Shown: in pieces, positions 27,223 to 35,629 of the stretch
How the letters are laid out: each line of letters begins with the position of its first letter
How positions within the stretch are numbered: the first letter of the stretch is position 1
Assembly (NCBI GenBank): GCA_026126205.1
Contig: JAHCJP010000006.1
Location: forward strand, 62,001 to 126,000
Source of the DNA: Maricaulaceae bacterium
GTDB lineage: Bacteria; Pseudomonadota; Alphaproteobacteria; Caulobacterales; Maricaulaceae
Direction: 5' to 3'
DNA: 64,000 bases
Translations under genes and position numbers: made by a program
The notes under the pieces: model-generated
What the model saw: only the letters and a program-made list of their open reading frames with translations
Told to the model about the DNA's origin: nothing
The model's database searches: none

Positions 27223-27641
27223 TCCCCCTCCGGAGGCGGATGCCTCCATCGCGTTGAGACGCGCCCAGCCCTGTGCCGGACGCAATGATCCCGCCCGGTG
27301 AGGGGCGGTTCCACCCAAATCACTACATGAAATTTTCCCGAGGCGCCACCCTAAAGCGGGTGGAATGAACGTGGTTTTTGCCTTCACGCCGAAGAAAGTT
27401 CTGACTTGCCCGTTCGCTGACGCCAAAAGCGTTCGTTGTTCGCCCGCACCCCGAAAACCCCTTGCCTGACAATGGATTTCCTTTCTCTAGCCGGCGTCAA
27501 ACCCACTTCGGGGTCCGACAGGCTTGGGTCAGAGCAGACGCCATGCTGGAAGAGCCCTGGTCGTACCGCGCGTGATCCTCACGTATTTTCGCACTCCGCC
27601 TGTGGCGAAAAAATCACGGTTCTGTTCCCCTTTCGACGCAA
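27223..27641. other. 419-bp intergenic region upstream of the OmpA-like gene
   Basis: No convincing gene. It should hold the promoter of the OmpA-like gene and the 3' untranslated part of the acyl-CoA dehydrogenase transcript. I see no good -35/-10 pair. Two short inverted repeats are present: CCACCC/GGGTGG at 27346-27363 (6-nt loop) and TTTTCGC/GCGAAAA at 27586-27611 (12-nt loop). Neither has the T tract of a terminator. The region is less GC-rich than the flanking genes. Confidence 0.4.
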
Positions 27642-28835
27642 TCAGGAAAAGGCCGGCAGCCCTGTCTGGGCGCGCCCCAGAATCAGAGCGTGCACGTCGT
27701 GCGTGCCCTCATAGGTGTTTACGGTCTCGAGATTGATCATGTGGCGAATGACGTGGAATTCGTCGGCGATGCCGTTGCCGCCATGCATGTCGCGCGCCTG
27801 GCGGGCGATATCGAGCGCCTTGCCGCAATTGTTGCGCTTCATCAGAGAGATAAGCTCCGGCGCGCCGCGCCCCTCGTCCATCAGCCGGCCGAGACGCAGG
27901 GCGCCGTTCAACCCAAGCGCGATCTCGGTCTGCATGTCGGCCAGCTTCTTCTGGATCAGCTGGTTGGCGGCCAGCGGGCGGCCGAACTGTTTGCGGTCCA
28001 GCGTATACTGCCGCGCTGCGTGCCAGCAGAACTCGGCCGAGCCCATCGCACCCCAGGAAATACCGTAGCGCGCCTTGTTCAGGCAGCCGAACGGGCCTTT
28101 CAGGCCTTTGACATTGGGCAGCAGGTTGTCTTCCGGCACCACGGCGCCGTCGAGGACAATCTCGCCGGTGACCGAGGCGCGCAGGCTCATCTTGCCTTCG
28201 ATCTTCGGGGTCTCGAAGCCCTTGGTTCCGCGCTCGACGATGAAGCCGCGGATGTCGCCCTCGTCATCCTTGGCCCAGACGACGGCAAGGTCGGCGACCG
28301 GGGAATTGGTGATCCACATCTTGTTCCCGGTCAGCGCAAATCCGCCAGCCACCTTGCGGGCGCGGGTCTTCATGCCGCCGGGGTCCGAGCCATGGTCCGG
28401 CTCGGTCAGGCCGAAACAACCGATCAGCTCGGCTTTCGCCAGCTTGGGAAGATACTTCTTGCGCTGCTCTTCGGTCCCGTAGGCGAAGATCGGGTGCATG
28501 ACCAGCGACGACTGGACGCTCATCGCAGATCGGTAGCCGGAATCGATCCGCTCCACCTCGCGAGAGATCAGGCCATAGCAGACATGGTTCATGCCGGCGC
28601 AGCCGTATTCCTCCGGCAGGGTCGCGCCTAGAAAACCCATCTCACCATATTCGCGCATGATGGCGGTGTCGAAAACCTCGTTCCGGTTCGCCTCCAGCAC
28701 GCGCGGCATCAGCTTTTCCTGGCAGAAGGCGTGCGCGGCGTCGCGCACCATCCGCTCCTCCTCGGTCAGAAGATCCGAAAGCTGGAAAGGGTCGGCCCAG
28801 TCAAATCCGGGGCGGTGGGCAGCGTCCTTGGCCAT
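27642..28835 (-). CDS. gcdH: Glutaryl-CoA dehydrogenase
   Basis: 397-residue FAD enzyme of the acyl-CoA dehydrogenase family that oxidises and decarboxylates glutaryl-CoA to crotonyl-CoA in lysine, hydroxylysine and tryptophan breakdown. The catalytic-base region [20 protein letters not shown] is the GCDH form. [38 protein letters not shown] and [11 protein letters not shown] also fit GCDH. No dedicated ETF or CoA-transferase genes lie beside it. Confidence 0.92.
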   Translation of the reverse strand: MAKDAAHRPGFDWADPFQLSDLLTEEERMVRDAAHAFCQEKLMPRVLEANRNEVFDTAIMREYGEMGFLGATLPEEYGCAGMNHVCYGLISREVERIDSGYRSAMSVQSSLVMHPIFAYGTEEQRKKYLPKLAKAELIGCFGLTEPDHGSDPGGMKTRARKVAGGFALTGNKMWITNSPVADLAVVWAKDDEGDIRGFIVERGTKGFETPKIEGKMSLRASVTGEIVLDGAVVPEDNLLPNVKGLKGPFGCLNKARYGISWGAMGSAEFCWHAARQYTLDRKQFGRPLAANQLIQKKLADMQTEIALGLNGALRLGRLMDEGRGAPELISLMKRNNCGKALDIARQARDMHGGNGIADEFHVIRHMINLETVNTYEGTHDVHALILGRAQTGLPAFS

Positions 28836-28905
28836 GGGGCACCTCGCAAGCGATCTTCGCCGCGCGGCATAGCCGATGGCGGACGCGGCGGCAAATATGT
28901 TGCGC

Positions 28906-29913
28906 TCAGGTCAGTTTCAGCCAGCGGAACAGGGCGTACTGGGCGAAGCCAATAACGGTCAGCAGCGCACTGACCGCGGCGAACGCCCACCATCTGTCAG
29001 CGAAGGGAATGCCCTCGACATTCATGCCCAGCATGCTGGCGAACAAACCCAGCGGCAGGAAGATCGCGGCCACAACAGACAGCAGCAATATTCGCCGGTT
29101 CATGTCCTCGGCCCGCTTGTCCACGAGTTGTTCGTGAACGATCGAGGCGCGCTCACGCAGCGAATCCAGCTCCTCGGCGACACGGGTGGTGCGATCGGTC
29201 GCCTCGCGCAGGCGCGACCGGTCACGCTCCGACAGCCAGGGCAGGTCCTCAATCGCCAGGGTGGACAGCGCATCTCGCTGCGGGGCGATGAACCGGCGCA
29301 GCATGATCGCCAGCCGCCGCGCGGCGGCCAGTTCGGCCCGAAACGGGCCGCCCTCAACAGCGTCCACCCTTTCCTCAAGCGAATCGATCCGCTCGCCCAG
29401 CACCGTCACCGTCGGCTCCATCCGGTCGGCCAGCCGCAGCGCCAGCTTGGCGGCGAGGTCGCCCGGACTGACCGGGGCGGCGCCACGGTCCATGGCCTGC
29501 AGCAGGTCGCCGACCGCCATCAGCGGGCGGCGGTAGACACCGATCACCCGGCCGGCCTCGACCCACAACCGCAGCGAGATCATGTCTTCCGGCTTGGCGC
29601 CGGGATTCAGGTTGACACCGCGAAGGATCAGCACGGCGCCCTCGCCATGCACCGTGCAGCGCGGGCGAGTGTCCGCCGCGGTCAGCGCCTCCTGCACGAA
29701 ACCGTCCAGCCCGGAGGCCTGTTCAAGCCATTTGAGGGACGCCGGCTCGCCGCGGTCGAGATGTATCCAGACGAAAGAAAAGGAATTGTCGCCGGGGGAG
29801 CGAGACTGCGCCGCGGCGTCAAGCGGCATCGGTTCGGCGCCGCCGCGTCCGTCAAGCCTGATGGCGAAACTGCGCTTGCCCGCCACGGCCCGCGCCGTCG
29901 AATCGCTTGTCAT
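28906..29913 (-). CDS. zntB: ZntB-like CorA family metal transporter
   Basis: 335 residues. A large N-terminal cytoplasmic domain with long charged helices (about 150-260) precedes two C-terminal membrane segments ([20 protein letters not shown] and a second near the end). The signature GMNVEGIPF between them is the ZntB variant of the CorA GMN loop. ZntB proteins move zinc and can act as proton-driven importers; direction here is not readable. The ATG giving MTSDSTAR was preferred over a start 27 nt upstream. It lies just upstream of gcdH on the same strand (70 nt gap). Confidence 0.85.
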   Translation of the reverse strand: MTSDSTARAVAGKRSFAIRLDGRGGAEPMPLDAAAQSRSPGDNSFSFVWIHLDRGEPASLKWLEQASGLDGFVQEALTAADTRPRCTVHGEGAVLILRGVNLNPGAKPEDMISLRLWVEAGRVIGVYRRPLMAVGDLLQAMDRGAAPVSPGDLAAKLALRLADRMEPTVTVLGERIDSLEERVDAVEGGPFRAELAAARRLAIMLRRFIAPQRDALSTLAIEDLPWLSERDRSRLREATDRTTRVAEELDSLRERASIVHEQLVDKRAEDMNRRILLLSVVAAIFLPLGLFASMLGMNVEGIPFADRWWAFAAVSALLTVIGFAQYALFRWLKLT

Positions 29914-29951
29914 GCCGGCAGTATAACCGCGCACGACCACTATCGAGGGGT

Positions 29952-30027
29952 TGGTGAGCCCTCCGGGATTCGAACCCGGGACCTACTGATTAAAAGTCAG
30001 TTGCTCTACCGGCTGAGCTAAGGGCTC
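29952..30027 (-). tRNA. tRNA-Lys (TTT)
   Basis: 76-nt cloverleaf with encoded CCA. Acceptor stem GAGCCCT/AGGGCTC, discriminator A, D stem GCTC/GAGC, anticodon stem ACTGA/TCAGT around loop CTTTTAA (anticodon TTT), T stem CCGGG/CCCGG. All stems pair fully. Confidence 0.97.
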
Positions 30028-30130
30028 CCAAAGAAGCGCCGGAACCTATGCGGGGCGGGCGCGCGGGTCAATGCGCCGTGCGCCCGCTGGCGCAGGAAGC
30101 AAAAGCCGTGAATTCGCCGGAATTGATTGT

Positions 30131-30733
30131 ATGCTCCGCCTCATGTCCGTCACCCGTGTGCTGCTCGCCATACTGATATGCGCCGGAATGACCGCCGCAT
30201 GCTCGTCGACGCGGCAGCGCGCCGGCGACGCGGCGGATTTCGGGCGCGATGAAACCGTCTCCGCCGTCGAGGACGCCGTCGGCCTGCCCCGTGAACGTCC
30301 GGGCGCGATCATGGTCGATGAGGGCGACGTCACCGTGCCAACGCCCTATGGCGGCGACGGCGCGCGGAGGCGCTGCTCCACCGTGGCCCAGGACATCGCC
30401 CGGCTCACCATAGTGCTGGGCGAGGACGACGAAGCCCGCCCACGTGACTCGGCAGATGAGGACGAGGATGGAACGCTGTCTCGCGGCGGGCGGGCGGTGG
30501 CCGGCGGCGCGCGCGATTTCTATCGCTCCATGATCGTCGGCCTGAACCCGGTGCGCCCAGTGGTGCGGTTCGTCGGCCGCGCCAACGAGATCGAAAGCGC
30601 CGCGCGGCGTCAGCGCGAGATGGCGCAGAAACGCAGGGCCTATCTTCGCGGGCTGTACGACGGTTTTGGCTGTCCGCCCAGCTATCTGCGCCGGGCTTTC
30701 GACGCCTACGGGCTGACGGACGCCGAATCCTGA
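30131..30733 (+). CDS. Putative lipoprotein, member of a small family flanking tgt
   Basis: 200 residues, no named family recognised. The N-terminus is a lipoprotein signal ([14 protein letters not shown], lipid Cys at about 24). An acidic low-complexity stretch ([17 protein letters not shown]) lies in the middle. The C-terminal part, with a Cys in [11 protein letters not shown] and the ending [14 protein letters not shown], is similar to the ending of the secreted protein at 31986 on the other side of tgt, so the two look like diverged paralogs. The start is uncertain by four residues (a second Met follows). Its 3' end overlaps the convergent tgt by 28 nt. Confidence 0.65.
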   Translation: MLRLMSVTRVLLAILICAGMTAACSSTRQRAGDAADFGRDETVSAVEDAVGLPRERPGAIMVDEGDVTVPTPYGGDGARRRCSTVAQDIARLTIVLGEDDEARPRDSADEDEDGTLSRGGRAVAGGARDFYRSMIVGLNPVRPVVRFVGRANEIESAARRQREMAQKRRAYLRGLYDGFGCPPSYLRRAFDAYGLTDAES

Positions 30734-31854
30734 TCCGCGGCGCCGTCGCGCCAGCGCGCGTGGAACTCCGCCCGGAACGCCTCGAACCGTCCTTCGGCGA
30801 TGGCGGCGCGCATCCGCGCCATAAGGTGCTGATAATACGCGATGTTGTGCCAGCTCAGCAGCATCGAGCCGAGATATTCACCGCAGCGCACCAGATGATG
30901 GATATAGGCTTTCGAATAATCGCGGCTGGCCGGGCAGCCGATTTGCGGCGCCAGCGGCTCCCTGTCCTCTGCGAAGCGGGCGTTCTTCAGATTGACCGGG
31001 CCTTCATCCGTCCACGCCTGGCCGTGGCGGCCTGACCGCGTCGGCAGAACGCAATCGAACATGTCGATCCCGCGCGCCACCGATTCCACCAGGTCGACCG
31101 GCTTGCCGACACCCATCAGATAGCGCGGCCGCTCCGCCGGCAGGTGCGGAACCACCCCGTCCAGCACCGCGCACATGGTCTCAAACCCCTCGCCCACCGC
31201 CAACCCGCCGACGGCGTATCCGTCAAAGCCCATATCGACCAGGCGCTGGGCGGATTCGGCGCGCAGATCGCCATACACCCCGCCCTGGACGATACCGAAC
31301 AGCGCCTGCGCCTCGCGCACGCCAAATGCAGCCTTGCAGCGCGCCGCCCAACGCAGCGACAGCTCCATGGACTTGCGTGCTGCGTCCCGCGTGCAGGGAA
31401 ACGGCGTGCACTCATCCAGCTGCATGGAGATATCGGCGCCCAGCAGGTCGGCCTGTATCTCGATGGCCCGTTCCGGCGTCAGCGCGTGTTCCGAGCCGTC
31501 GACATGGCTGCGGAAGGTCACGCCTTCCTCGGTCAGCTTGCGCAACCCGGCCAGCGACCAGACCTGGAACCCTCCGGAATCGGTCAGGATCGGCCCATCC
31601 CAGCCCATGAAGGCGTGCAGGCCGCCAAGGCGTTTCACACGCTCCGCCCCCGGCCGCAGCATCAGGTGATAGGTGTTGCCGAGGATGATGTCGGCGCCCG
31701 CCGCCCGCACCTGGTCCGGATACAGCGCCTTCACGGTCGCCGCCGTGCCCACCGGCATAAAGGCCGGAGTGCGGATCACGCCGCGCGGCGTGGTCAACAC
31801 GCCGGTGCGCGCACCCCCGTCCGCCGCGGCAATATCGAAGGAAAACACTGTCAT
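30706..31854 (-). CDS. tgt: Queuine tRNA-ribosyltransferase
   Basis: 382 residues, standard length. It exchanges guanine 34 for preQ1 in GUN-anticodon tRNAs. Catalytic blocks are intact: [28 protein letters not shown] and [14 protein letters not shown] with the nucleophile Asp. The zinc site is not canonical: where most bacterial enzymes have CxCxxC before the conserved R-N/D-Y-S, this one reads [10 protein letters not shown], keeping one Cys and replacing two by Ile and Ser; the later His (SWHN) is kept. queA, the next enzyme of the pathway, is 0.7 kb away on the same strand. Confidence 0.95.
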   Translation of the reverse strand: MTVFSFDIAAADGGARTGVLTTPRGVIRTPAFMPVGTAATVKALYPDQVRAAGADIILGNTYHLMLRPGAERVKRLGGLHAFMGWDGPILTDSGGFQVWSLAGLRKLTEEGVTFRSHVDGSEHALTPERAIEIQADLLGADISMQLDECTPFPCTRDAARKSMELSLRWAARCKAAFGVREAQALFGIVQGGVYGDLRAESAQRLVDMGFDGYAVGGLAVGEGFETMCAVLDGVVPHLPAERPRYLMGVGKPVDLVESVARGIDMFDCVLPTRSGRHGQAWTDEGPVNLKNARFAEDREPLAPQIGCPASRDYSKAYIHHLVRCGEYLGSMLLSWHNIAYYQHLMARMRAAIAEGRFEAFRAEFHARWRDGAADQDSASVSP

Positions 31855-31985
31855 TCCTCGGTTTTTTCCTGCTGACCGGCTTTGTCAGATGACCCGCCGC
31901 ATCAATCGGCCATGCTTGCGCGGTCAGTTACGGGACAGGTTCCGGCTTGTCGAGAGCCGGAGGCTTGGGAACAGGGAGACCCGCC

Positions 31986-32453
31986 ATGAAAAAGCTTATC
32001 GCCACCGCCGCGCTGCTCGCGGTCGCAGCCGCGCCCGCCGCCGCCCAGCAACAGGGTCAGGTGATCCGTCTGGGTGATTCCGCCATGACCTGCCAGCAGA
32101 TCATCGGCGAAGCGGCCGAGGCCTCGGACATTCTCGGCGGCTCGCCGGAAGGCGGGGTGTTCGGCTCGGAACAGGCGGTCAACACCGCCACGGCGCTGGG
32201 CCAGCATGCGGCGCTGCACGCCGGCGCGGGGCGCGCCATTCCCGGCATTGGCGCCGTCGGCGGCATGCTGGGCCGCGCCGCCCGCGCCCGCCAGGAGCAG
32301 GAAGAGGCGCGCCGCCAAGTGGCCGAGCGCCGCTGGTATTTCCTCAACGGCCTCTATGAAGGCCGCCGCTGTGACGACGTGCTGGCGCAGGAAGCCGCGG
32401 CGCAAACCTACCAGCCTGCAGGCGGTTACGATTACGGCGAAGGGGACGAGTAG
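31986..32453 (+). CDS. Secreted protein of unknown function, relative of the gene at 30131
   Basis: 155 residues with a signal peptide (MKKLIATAALLAVAAAPAAA). The mature part begins with a Cys-containing segment (MTCQQIIGEAAEASDILGG), passes a Gly-rich stretch (GRAIPGIGAVGGMLGRAARA), then a charged helix rich in Gln, Glu and Arg, and ends RRWYFLNGLYEGRRC before an acidic Tyr/Gly tail. This plan repeats that of the lipoprotein at 30131. Both Cys may form a disulfide. GGGAG lies about 8 nt before the ATG. No function can be assigned. Confidence 0.7.
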   Translation: MKKLIATAALLAVAAAPAAAQQQGQVIRLGDSAMTCQQIIGEAAEASDILGGSPEGGVFGSEQAVNTATALGQHAALHAGAGRAIPGIGAVGGMLGRAARARQEQEEARRQVAERRWYFLNGLYEGRRCDDVLAQEAAAQTYQPAGGYDYGEGDE

Positions 32454-32534
32454 CGCGCCGGACGAAGGGGAGCCAACTCCCTCCCCGGGGACAGGGCCGC
32501 CATAGCGGCGTACCGGGCGCGCGGCGCCGGGGGT

Positions 32535-33605
32535 TCACGCCCCCGGCGTTCCGGCTTTTTCGATCAGGCAGGCGTCGCCATAGGAATAGAAACGGTATTT
32601 GTTTTCAATGGCGTGGACGTAGGCGCGCTTCATCACCGCCAGCCCCGCCAGCGCCGAGACCAGCATGAACAACGTCGAGCGCGGCAGGTGGAAATTGGTC
32701 AGCAGCGCGTCCGTGACCCGGAACCGGTAGCCGGGGGTAATAAAAATGTCCGTCTCGCCGGCGCGCGCCTGAACCCGCCCGGCCGCGTCCGCACAGCTTT
32801 CCAGCGTGCGCAGGGCCGTGGTGCCGACCGGGATCACCCGCCGGCCTTCGGCCCTGGCGGCGTTGACCGCCTGCGCGGCGGCCTCGCCAAGCTCGAACCA
32901 TTCGGCGTGCATGCGGTGGTCCGCCGTGTCTTCGCCCTTTACAGGCAGGAAGGTTCCGGCCCCAACATGCAGGGTGACGCGGGCCGTCCGCACGCCGCTT
33001 TCCGCCAATGCCGCGAACAGGCGTTCGGTGAAGTGAAGTCCCGCCGTCGGGGCCGCGACGGAGCCTTCACGGTCGGCGAAAACGGTCTGGTAATCGCTTG
33101 CGTCGCCAGCGTCCGGCGCACGCCTGCCAGCGATATAGGGCGGCAGCGGCGGCGCGCCGGCGGCCCTGATCGCCGCGTCCAGCGCCGCGCCGGCGCGGTC
33201 GAACAACAATAGCGCTTCGCCCCCCTCTTCCTTGCCTTTAACCTGCGCTTCCACCCCCCCAAAAACCACCCTGTCGCCAACCCTCAGCCGCTTCGCCGGT
33301 TTGACGAAGGCGCGCCAGGCATCCGGCGCCTCGCGCCGGTGCAGGTTGACGGTGATCTTCGCGTCCCCGCCGCCACCCTCGGCGCGCGCCGGGCGCCGGC
33401 CGGTCAGCGCCGCCGGAATGACGCGGGTGTCGTTCAGCACCAGCAGGTCGCCGGGACGCAGAATCGCCGGCAGGTCGAGAACCGCCCGGTCATGCAGCCC
33501 GCCCGCCGCGCAGACATGCAGCAGGCGCGCGGAATCGCGCGGCCGCGCCGGGCGCAGGGCGATCAGCTCCTCGGGAAGCTCGAAATCGAAGTCGGAAACG
33601 CGCAT
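32535..33605 (-). CDS. queA: tRNA preQ1(34) S-adenosylmethionine ribosyltransferase-isomerase
   Basis: 356 residues. It transfers the ribosyl part of SAM to preQ1 in tRNA, making epoxyqueuosine. Typical blocks are [57 protein letters not shown] and [12 protein letters not shown]. The start [11 protein letters not shown] is the usual family N-terminus; an open reading upstream runs through a palindromic repeat and was discarded. The order on the minus strand is two cyclophilins, queA, then tgt, with the repeat between the first two. Confidence 0.96.
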   Translation of the reverse strand: MRVSDFDFELPEELIALRPARPRDSARLLHVCAAGGLHDRAVLDLPAILRPGDLLVLNDTRVIPAALTGRRPARAEGGGGDAKITVNLHRREAPDAWRAFVKPAKRLRVGDRVVFGGVEAQVKGKEEGGEALLLFDRAGAALDAAIRAAGAPPLPPYIAGRRAPDAGDASDYQTVFADREGSVAAPTAGLHFTERLFAALAESGVRTARVTLHVGAGTFLPVKGEDTADHRMHAEWFELGEAAAQAVNAARAEGRRVIPVGTTALRTLESCADAAGRVQARAGETDIFITPGYRFRVTDALLTNFHLPRSTLFMLVSALAGLAVMKRAYVHAIENKYRFYSYGDACLIEKAGTPGA

Positions 33606-33670
33606 GGCCAAGGCGTCTAGCCGGGAACCGGCCACTTGCCAAACACGCGCCGCAAGACGGTGTGAGCCAT

Positions 33671-33797
33671 CCTCCCCCTTGACGGGGGAGGTGGCCCGAA
33701 GGGCCGGAGGGGGTGGGATACGCGACCGTCTTTGGGTCCCACCCCTCCCCCGGCCCCGGATCAAGCCCGGGGCCGGACCCTCCCCGTCGAGGGGAGG
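33671..33797. repeat. Compound palindromic intergenic repeat
   Basis: Within 127 bp there are several nested stem-loops: CCTCCCC/GGGGAGG (33671-33691), GGCCC/GGGCC (33693-33705), a long arm pair with one bulge at 33706-33718 and 33737-33748, GGCCCCGG/CCGGGGCC (33752-33774), and CCTCCCC/GGGGAGG again (33779-33797). It fills the gap between a cyclophilin gene and queA. The shape is that of REP/BIME-like palindromic elements widespread in Alphaproteobacteria. Confidence 0.75.
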
Positions 33798-33825
33798 GAT
33801 GAAAATCAGGCGGCGGCTTCGGCCC

Positions 33826-34272
33826 CTACGCCACCCGCGCCGAGAGGATTTTGCCGGGGCTGCGCGGCGGTTCGCCCTTGGGCAGGGCGTCGACATGCTC
33901 CATGCCGTCCGTCACCTCGCCCCAGACGGTGTATTGCCGGTCCAGATACGGCACCGCGTCGAGGCAGATGAAGAACTGGCAGTCGGCGCTGTCGGGGTCC
34001 GACGTGCGGGCCATGGAGCAGGCGCCGCGCACATGCTTCGCCGCATTGAACTCGGCCGGGATCTTATGGCCCGTGCCGCCGGTTCCGTCGCCGCGCGGAC
34101 AGCCGCCCTGGGCCACGAAGCCGTCGATGACGCGGTGAAAGGCCAGCCCGTCATAAAAGCCCTGCCCGGCCAGTTCCGAGATGCGGGCGACATGTTTCGG
34201 CGCCAGGTCGGGGCGCAGGCGGATGCTCACCTCCCCGCTCTCGAGGGCGAGGACCAGCGTCTGTTCGGTCAT
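33826..34272 (-). CDS. Cyclophilin-type peptidyl-prolyl isomerase, cytoplasmic
   Basis: 148 residues with no signal peptide. The single cyclophilin domain shows [19 protein letters not shown], the catalytic-Arg region, then [17 protein letters not shown] and [17 protein letters not shown]. It catalyses cis-trans isomerisation of proline peptide bonds. It follows a larger, exported cyclophilin by 6 nt in what looks like one operon with coaD. Confidence 0.93.
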   Translation of the reverse strand: MTEQTLVLALESGEVSIRLRPDLAPKHVARISELAGQGFYDGLAFHRVIDGFVAQGGCPRGDGTGGTGHKIPAEFNAAKHVRGACSMARTSDPDSADCQFFICLDAVPYLDRQYTVWGEVTDGMEHVDALPKGEPPRSPGKILSARVA

Positions 34273-34278
34273 GTGGGA

Positions 34279-35136
34279 TTACTCCGTAATGCGGGCCGGA
34301 ACGGGGATTTCGCAGATATCGGGCAGGTTTCCGCCATTGGCGGCGCGGCGCTCGTCCAGATAGGCGGCGAAGGCCGGCGAGCCGGTGTCCATCACCTCGA
34401 TATTGGTGCGCTCCGCCGCCGGCACGTCGGCGGCGACGCGCATGGCGCGGATCGCGTCCGGGCGGAAACCGGCGTCCTGTCCCATCGTGCCGACGGCGAT
34501 GGCGTCCACCGCCTCCTGGCCGGCGCGGACGCGGCCCCAGACGGTGTATTCGGCGTTCAGATGGTCGGGGCTGCCGCGGGTGATGTAAAACTGGCTGCCG
34601 GCGCTGTCGGGGTTAGAGGTGCGGGCCATGGCCGCGGCGCCGCGGCAGTGCAGCAGCCAGCTCTCCACCCGCCCGTCGGCGGTGATTCCGGCCTGGGCGG
34701 CCGGGGCGGTGCCGGCGTGAAAACCGTTCCAGAACCCGGCCATGGCCATGGCCGTATTGCTGCGCGGGTTGCGCGGCCGCTGCTGCAGTTCGCTGATCTC
34801 CATGTCCGGCCCGCGGCGGATGCCGAACTCGGCGCGCAGGTTGGGCAGCGTCGTGGAATGACCGGGATTGGCGCGTGACCCGCCGCCCTGGGCCATGAAA
34901 CCGTCGATGACGCGGTGGAACACCAGCCCGTCGTAGAAGCGCTCGCGCGCCAGCGTCTTCATGCGCTCGACATGGTTCGGCGCGAACTCCGGGGCCAGCT
35001 CGATGACGATGCGGCCGTGATCGGTCTCGATATAAAGCGTGTTTTCCGGGTCCAGCGCCCGCCAGCCGTCGTCGGCCAGCGCCGCGCCGGTCAGCGTCAG
35101 GGCCGCCAGCCCGGTCGCAATCATGGTCAGTCTCAC
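34279..35136 (-). CDS. Cyclophilin-type peptidyl-prolyl isomerase, exported
   Basis: 285 residues. A signal peptide (about 1-21, ending ALAD) implies a periplasmic location. The domain has [37 protein letters not shown] and YTVWGRVRAGQEAVDAI, with an insertion of about 65 residues between the first two, and a C-terminal extension of about 70 residues ending in PARITE. The GTG start overlaps the TGA of coaD. The cytoplasmic homologue follows directly, so cell and periplasm versions are made together. Confidence 0.92.
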   Translation of the reverse strand: MRLTMIATGLAALTLTGAALADDGWRALDPENTLYIETDHGRIVIELAPEFAPNHVERMKTLARERFYDGLVFHRVIDGFMAQGGGSRANPGHSTTLPNLRAEFGIRRGPDMEISELQQRPRNPRSNTAMAMAGFWNGFHAGTAPAAQAGITADGRVESWLLHCRGAAAMARTSNPDSAGSQFYITRGSPDHLNAEYTVWGRVRAGQEAVDAIAVGTMGQDAGFRPDAIRAMRVAADVPAAERTNIEVMDTGSPAFAAYLDERRAANGGNLPDICEIPVPARITE

Positions 35137-35624
35137 CCGAACTTCTCCTTCAGCATGGCTTCCACGGCCGGCGGCACGAAAGCTTTCACGTCGCCGCCAA
35201 GCCGCGCGATCTCCTTGACCAGGCGCGAGGCGATGGCCTGGTGCCGCGGGTCGGCCATCAGGAACACGGTCTCGATGGCCGGATTGAGGCGCTGGTTCAT
35301 GCCCACCATCTGGAATTCGTACTCGAAGTCAGACACCGCGCGCAGGCCGCGAATGATGCTCTGGGCGCCGATCTCCTGCGCGAAATGCATCAGCAGGCTG
35401 TCGAAGGGCCGCACCTCCACCGGGATCGGATAGCCGCTGCGCGCGATTTCGGCCTGCAGCATCGCCACCCGCTCGTCCAGCGTGAAGGCCGGCGCCTTGT
35501 CGATATTGATCGCCACCCCGACCACCAGCCGGTCGACCAGTTTCACGGCGCGGGCGATGATGTCCATGTGCCCGTGGGTGACGGGATCGAACGTGCCGGG
35601 ATAAAGCGCGATGCGCTCGGGCAT
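35133..35624 (-). CDS. coaD: Phosphopantetheine adenylyltransferase
   Basis: 163 residues, standard. It joins AMP to 4'-phosphopantetheine, the penultimate step of coenzyme A synthesis. The nucleotidyltransferase motif TFDPVTHGHMDII and the later SIIRGLRAVSDFEYEFQM block are intact. It lies 5 nt downstream of gyrA and overlaps the exported cyclophilin gene by 4 nt. Confidence 0.97.
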   Translation of the reverse strand: MPERIALYPGTFDPVTHGHMDIIARAVKLVDRLVVGVAINIDKAPAFTLDERVAMLQAEIARSGYPIPVEVRPFDSLLMHFAQEIGAQSIIRGLRAVSDFEYEFQMVGMNQRLNPAIETVFLMADPRHQAIASRLVKEIARLGGDVKAFVPPAVEAMLKEKFG

Positions 35625-35629
35625 GGGGG

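Noticed and set aside
32525..32548. CGCCGGGGG/CCCCCGGCG hairpin over the queA stop codon
   Set aside because: Strong stem but partly coding and not followed by T residues in the queA direction.
33606..33896. Extended N-terminus of queA through the palindromic repeat
   Set aside because: QueA proteins begin at [12 protein letters not shown] sequence; the extension translates a repeat and is low in complexity.
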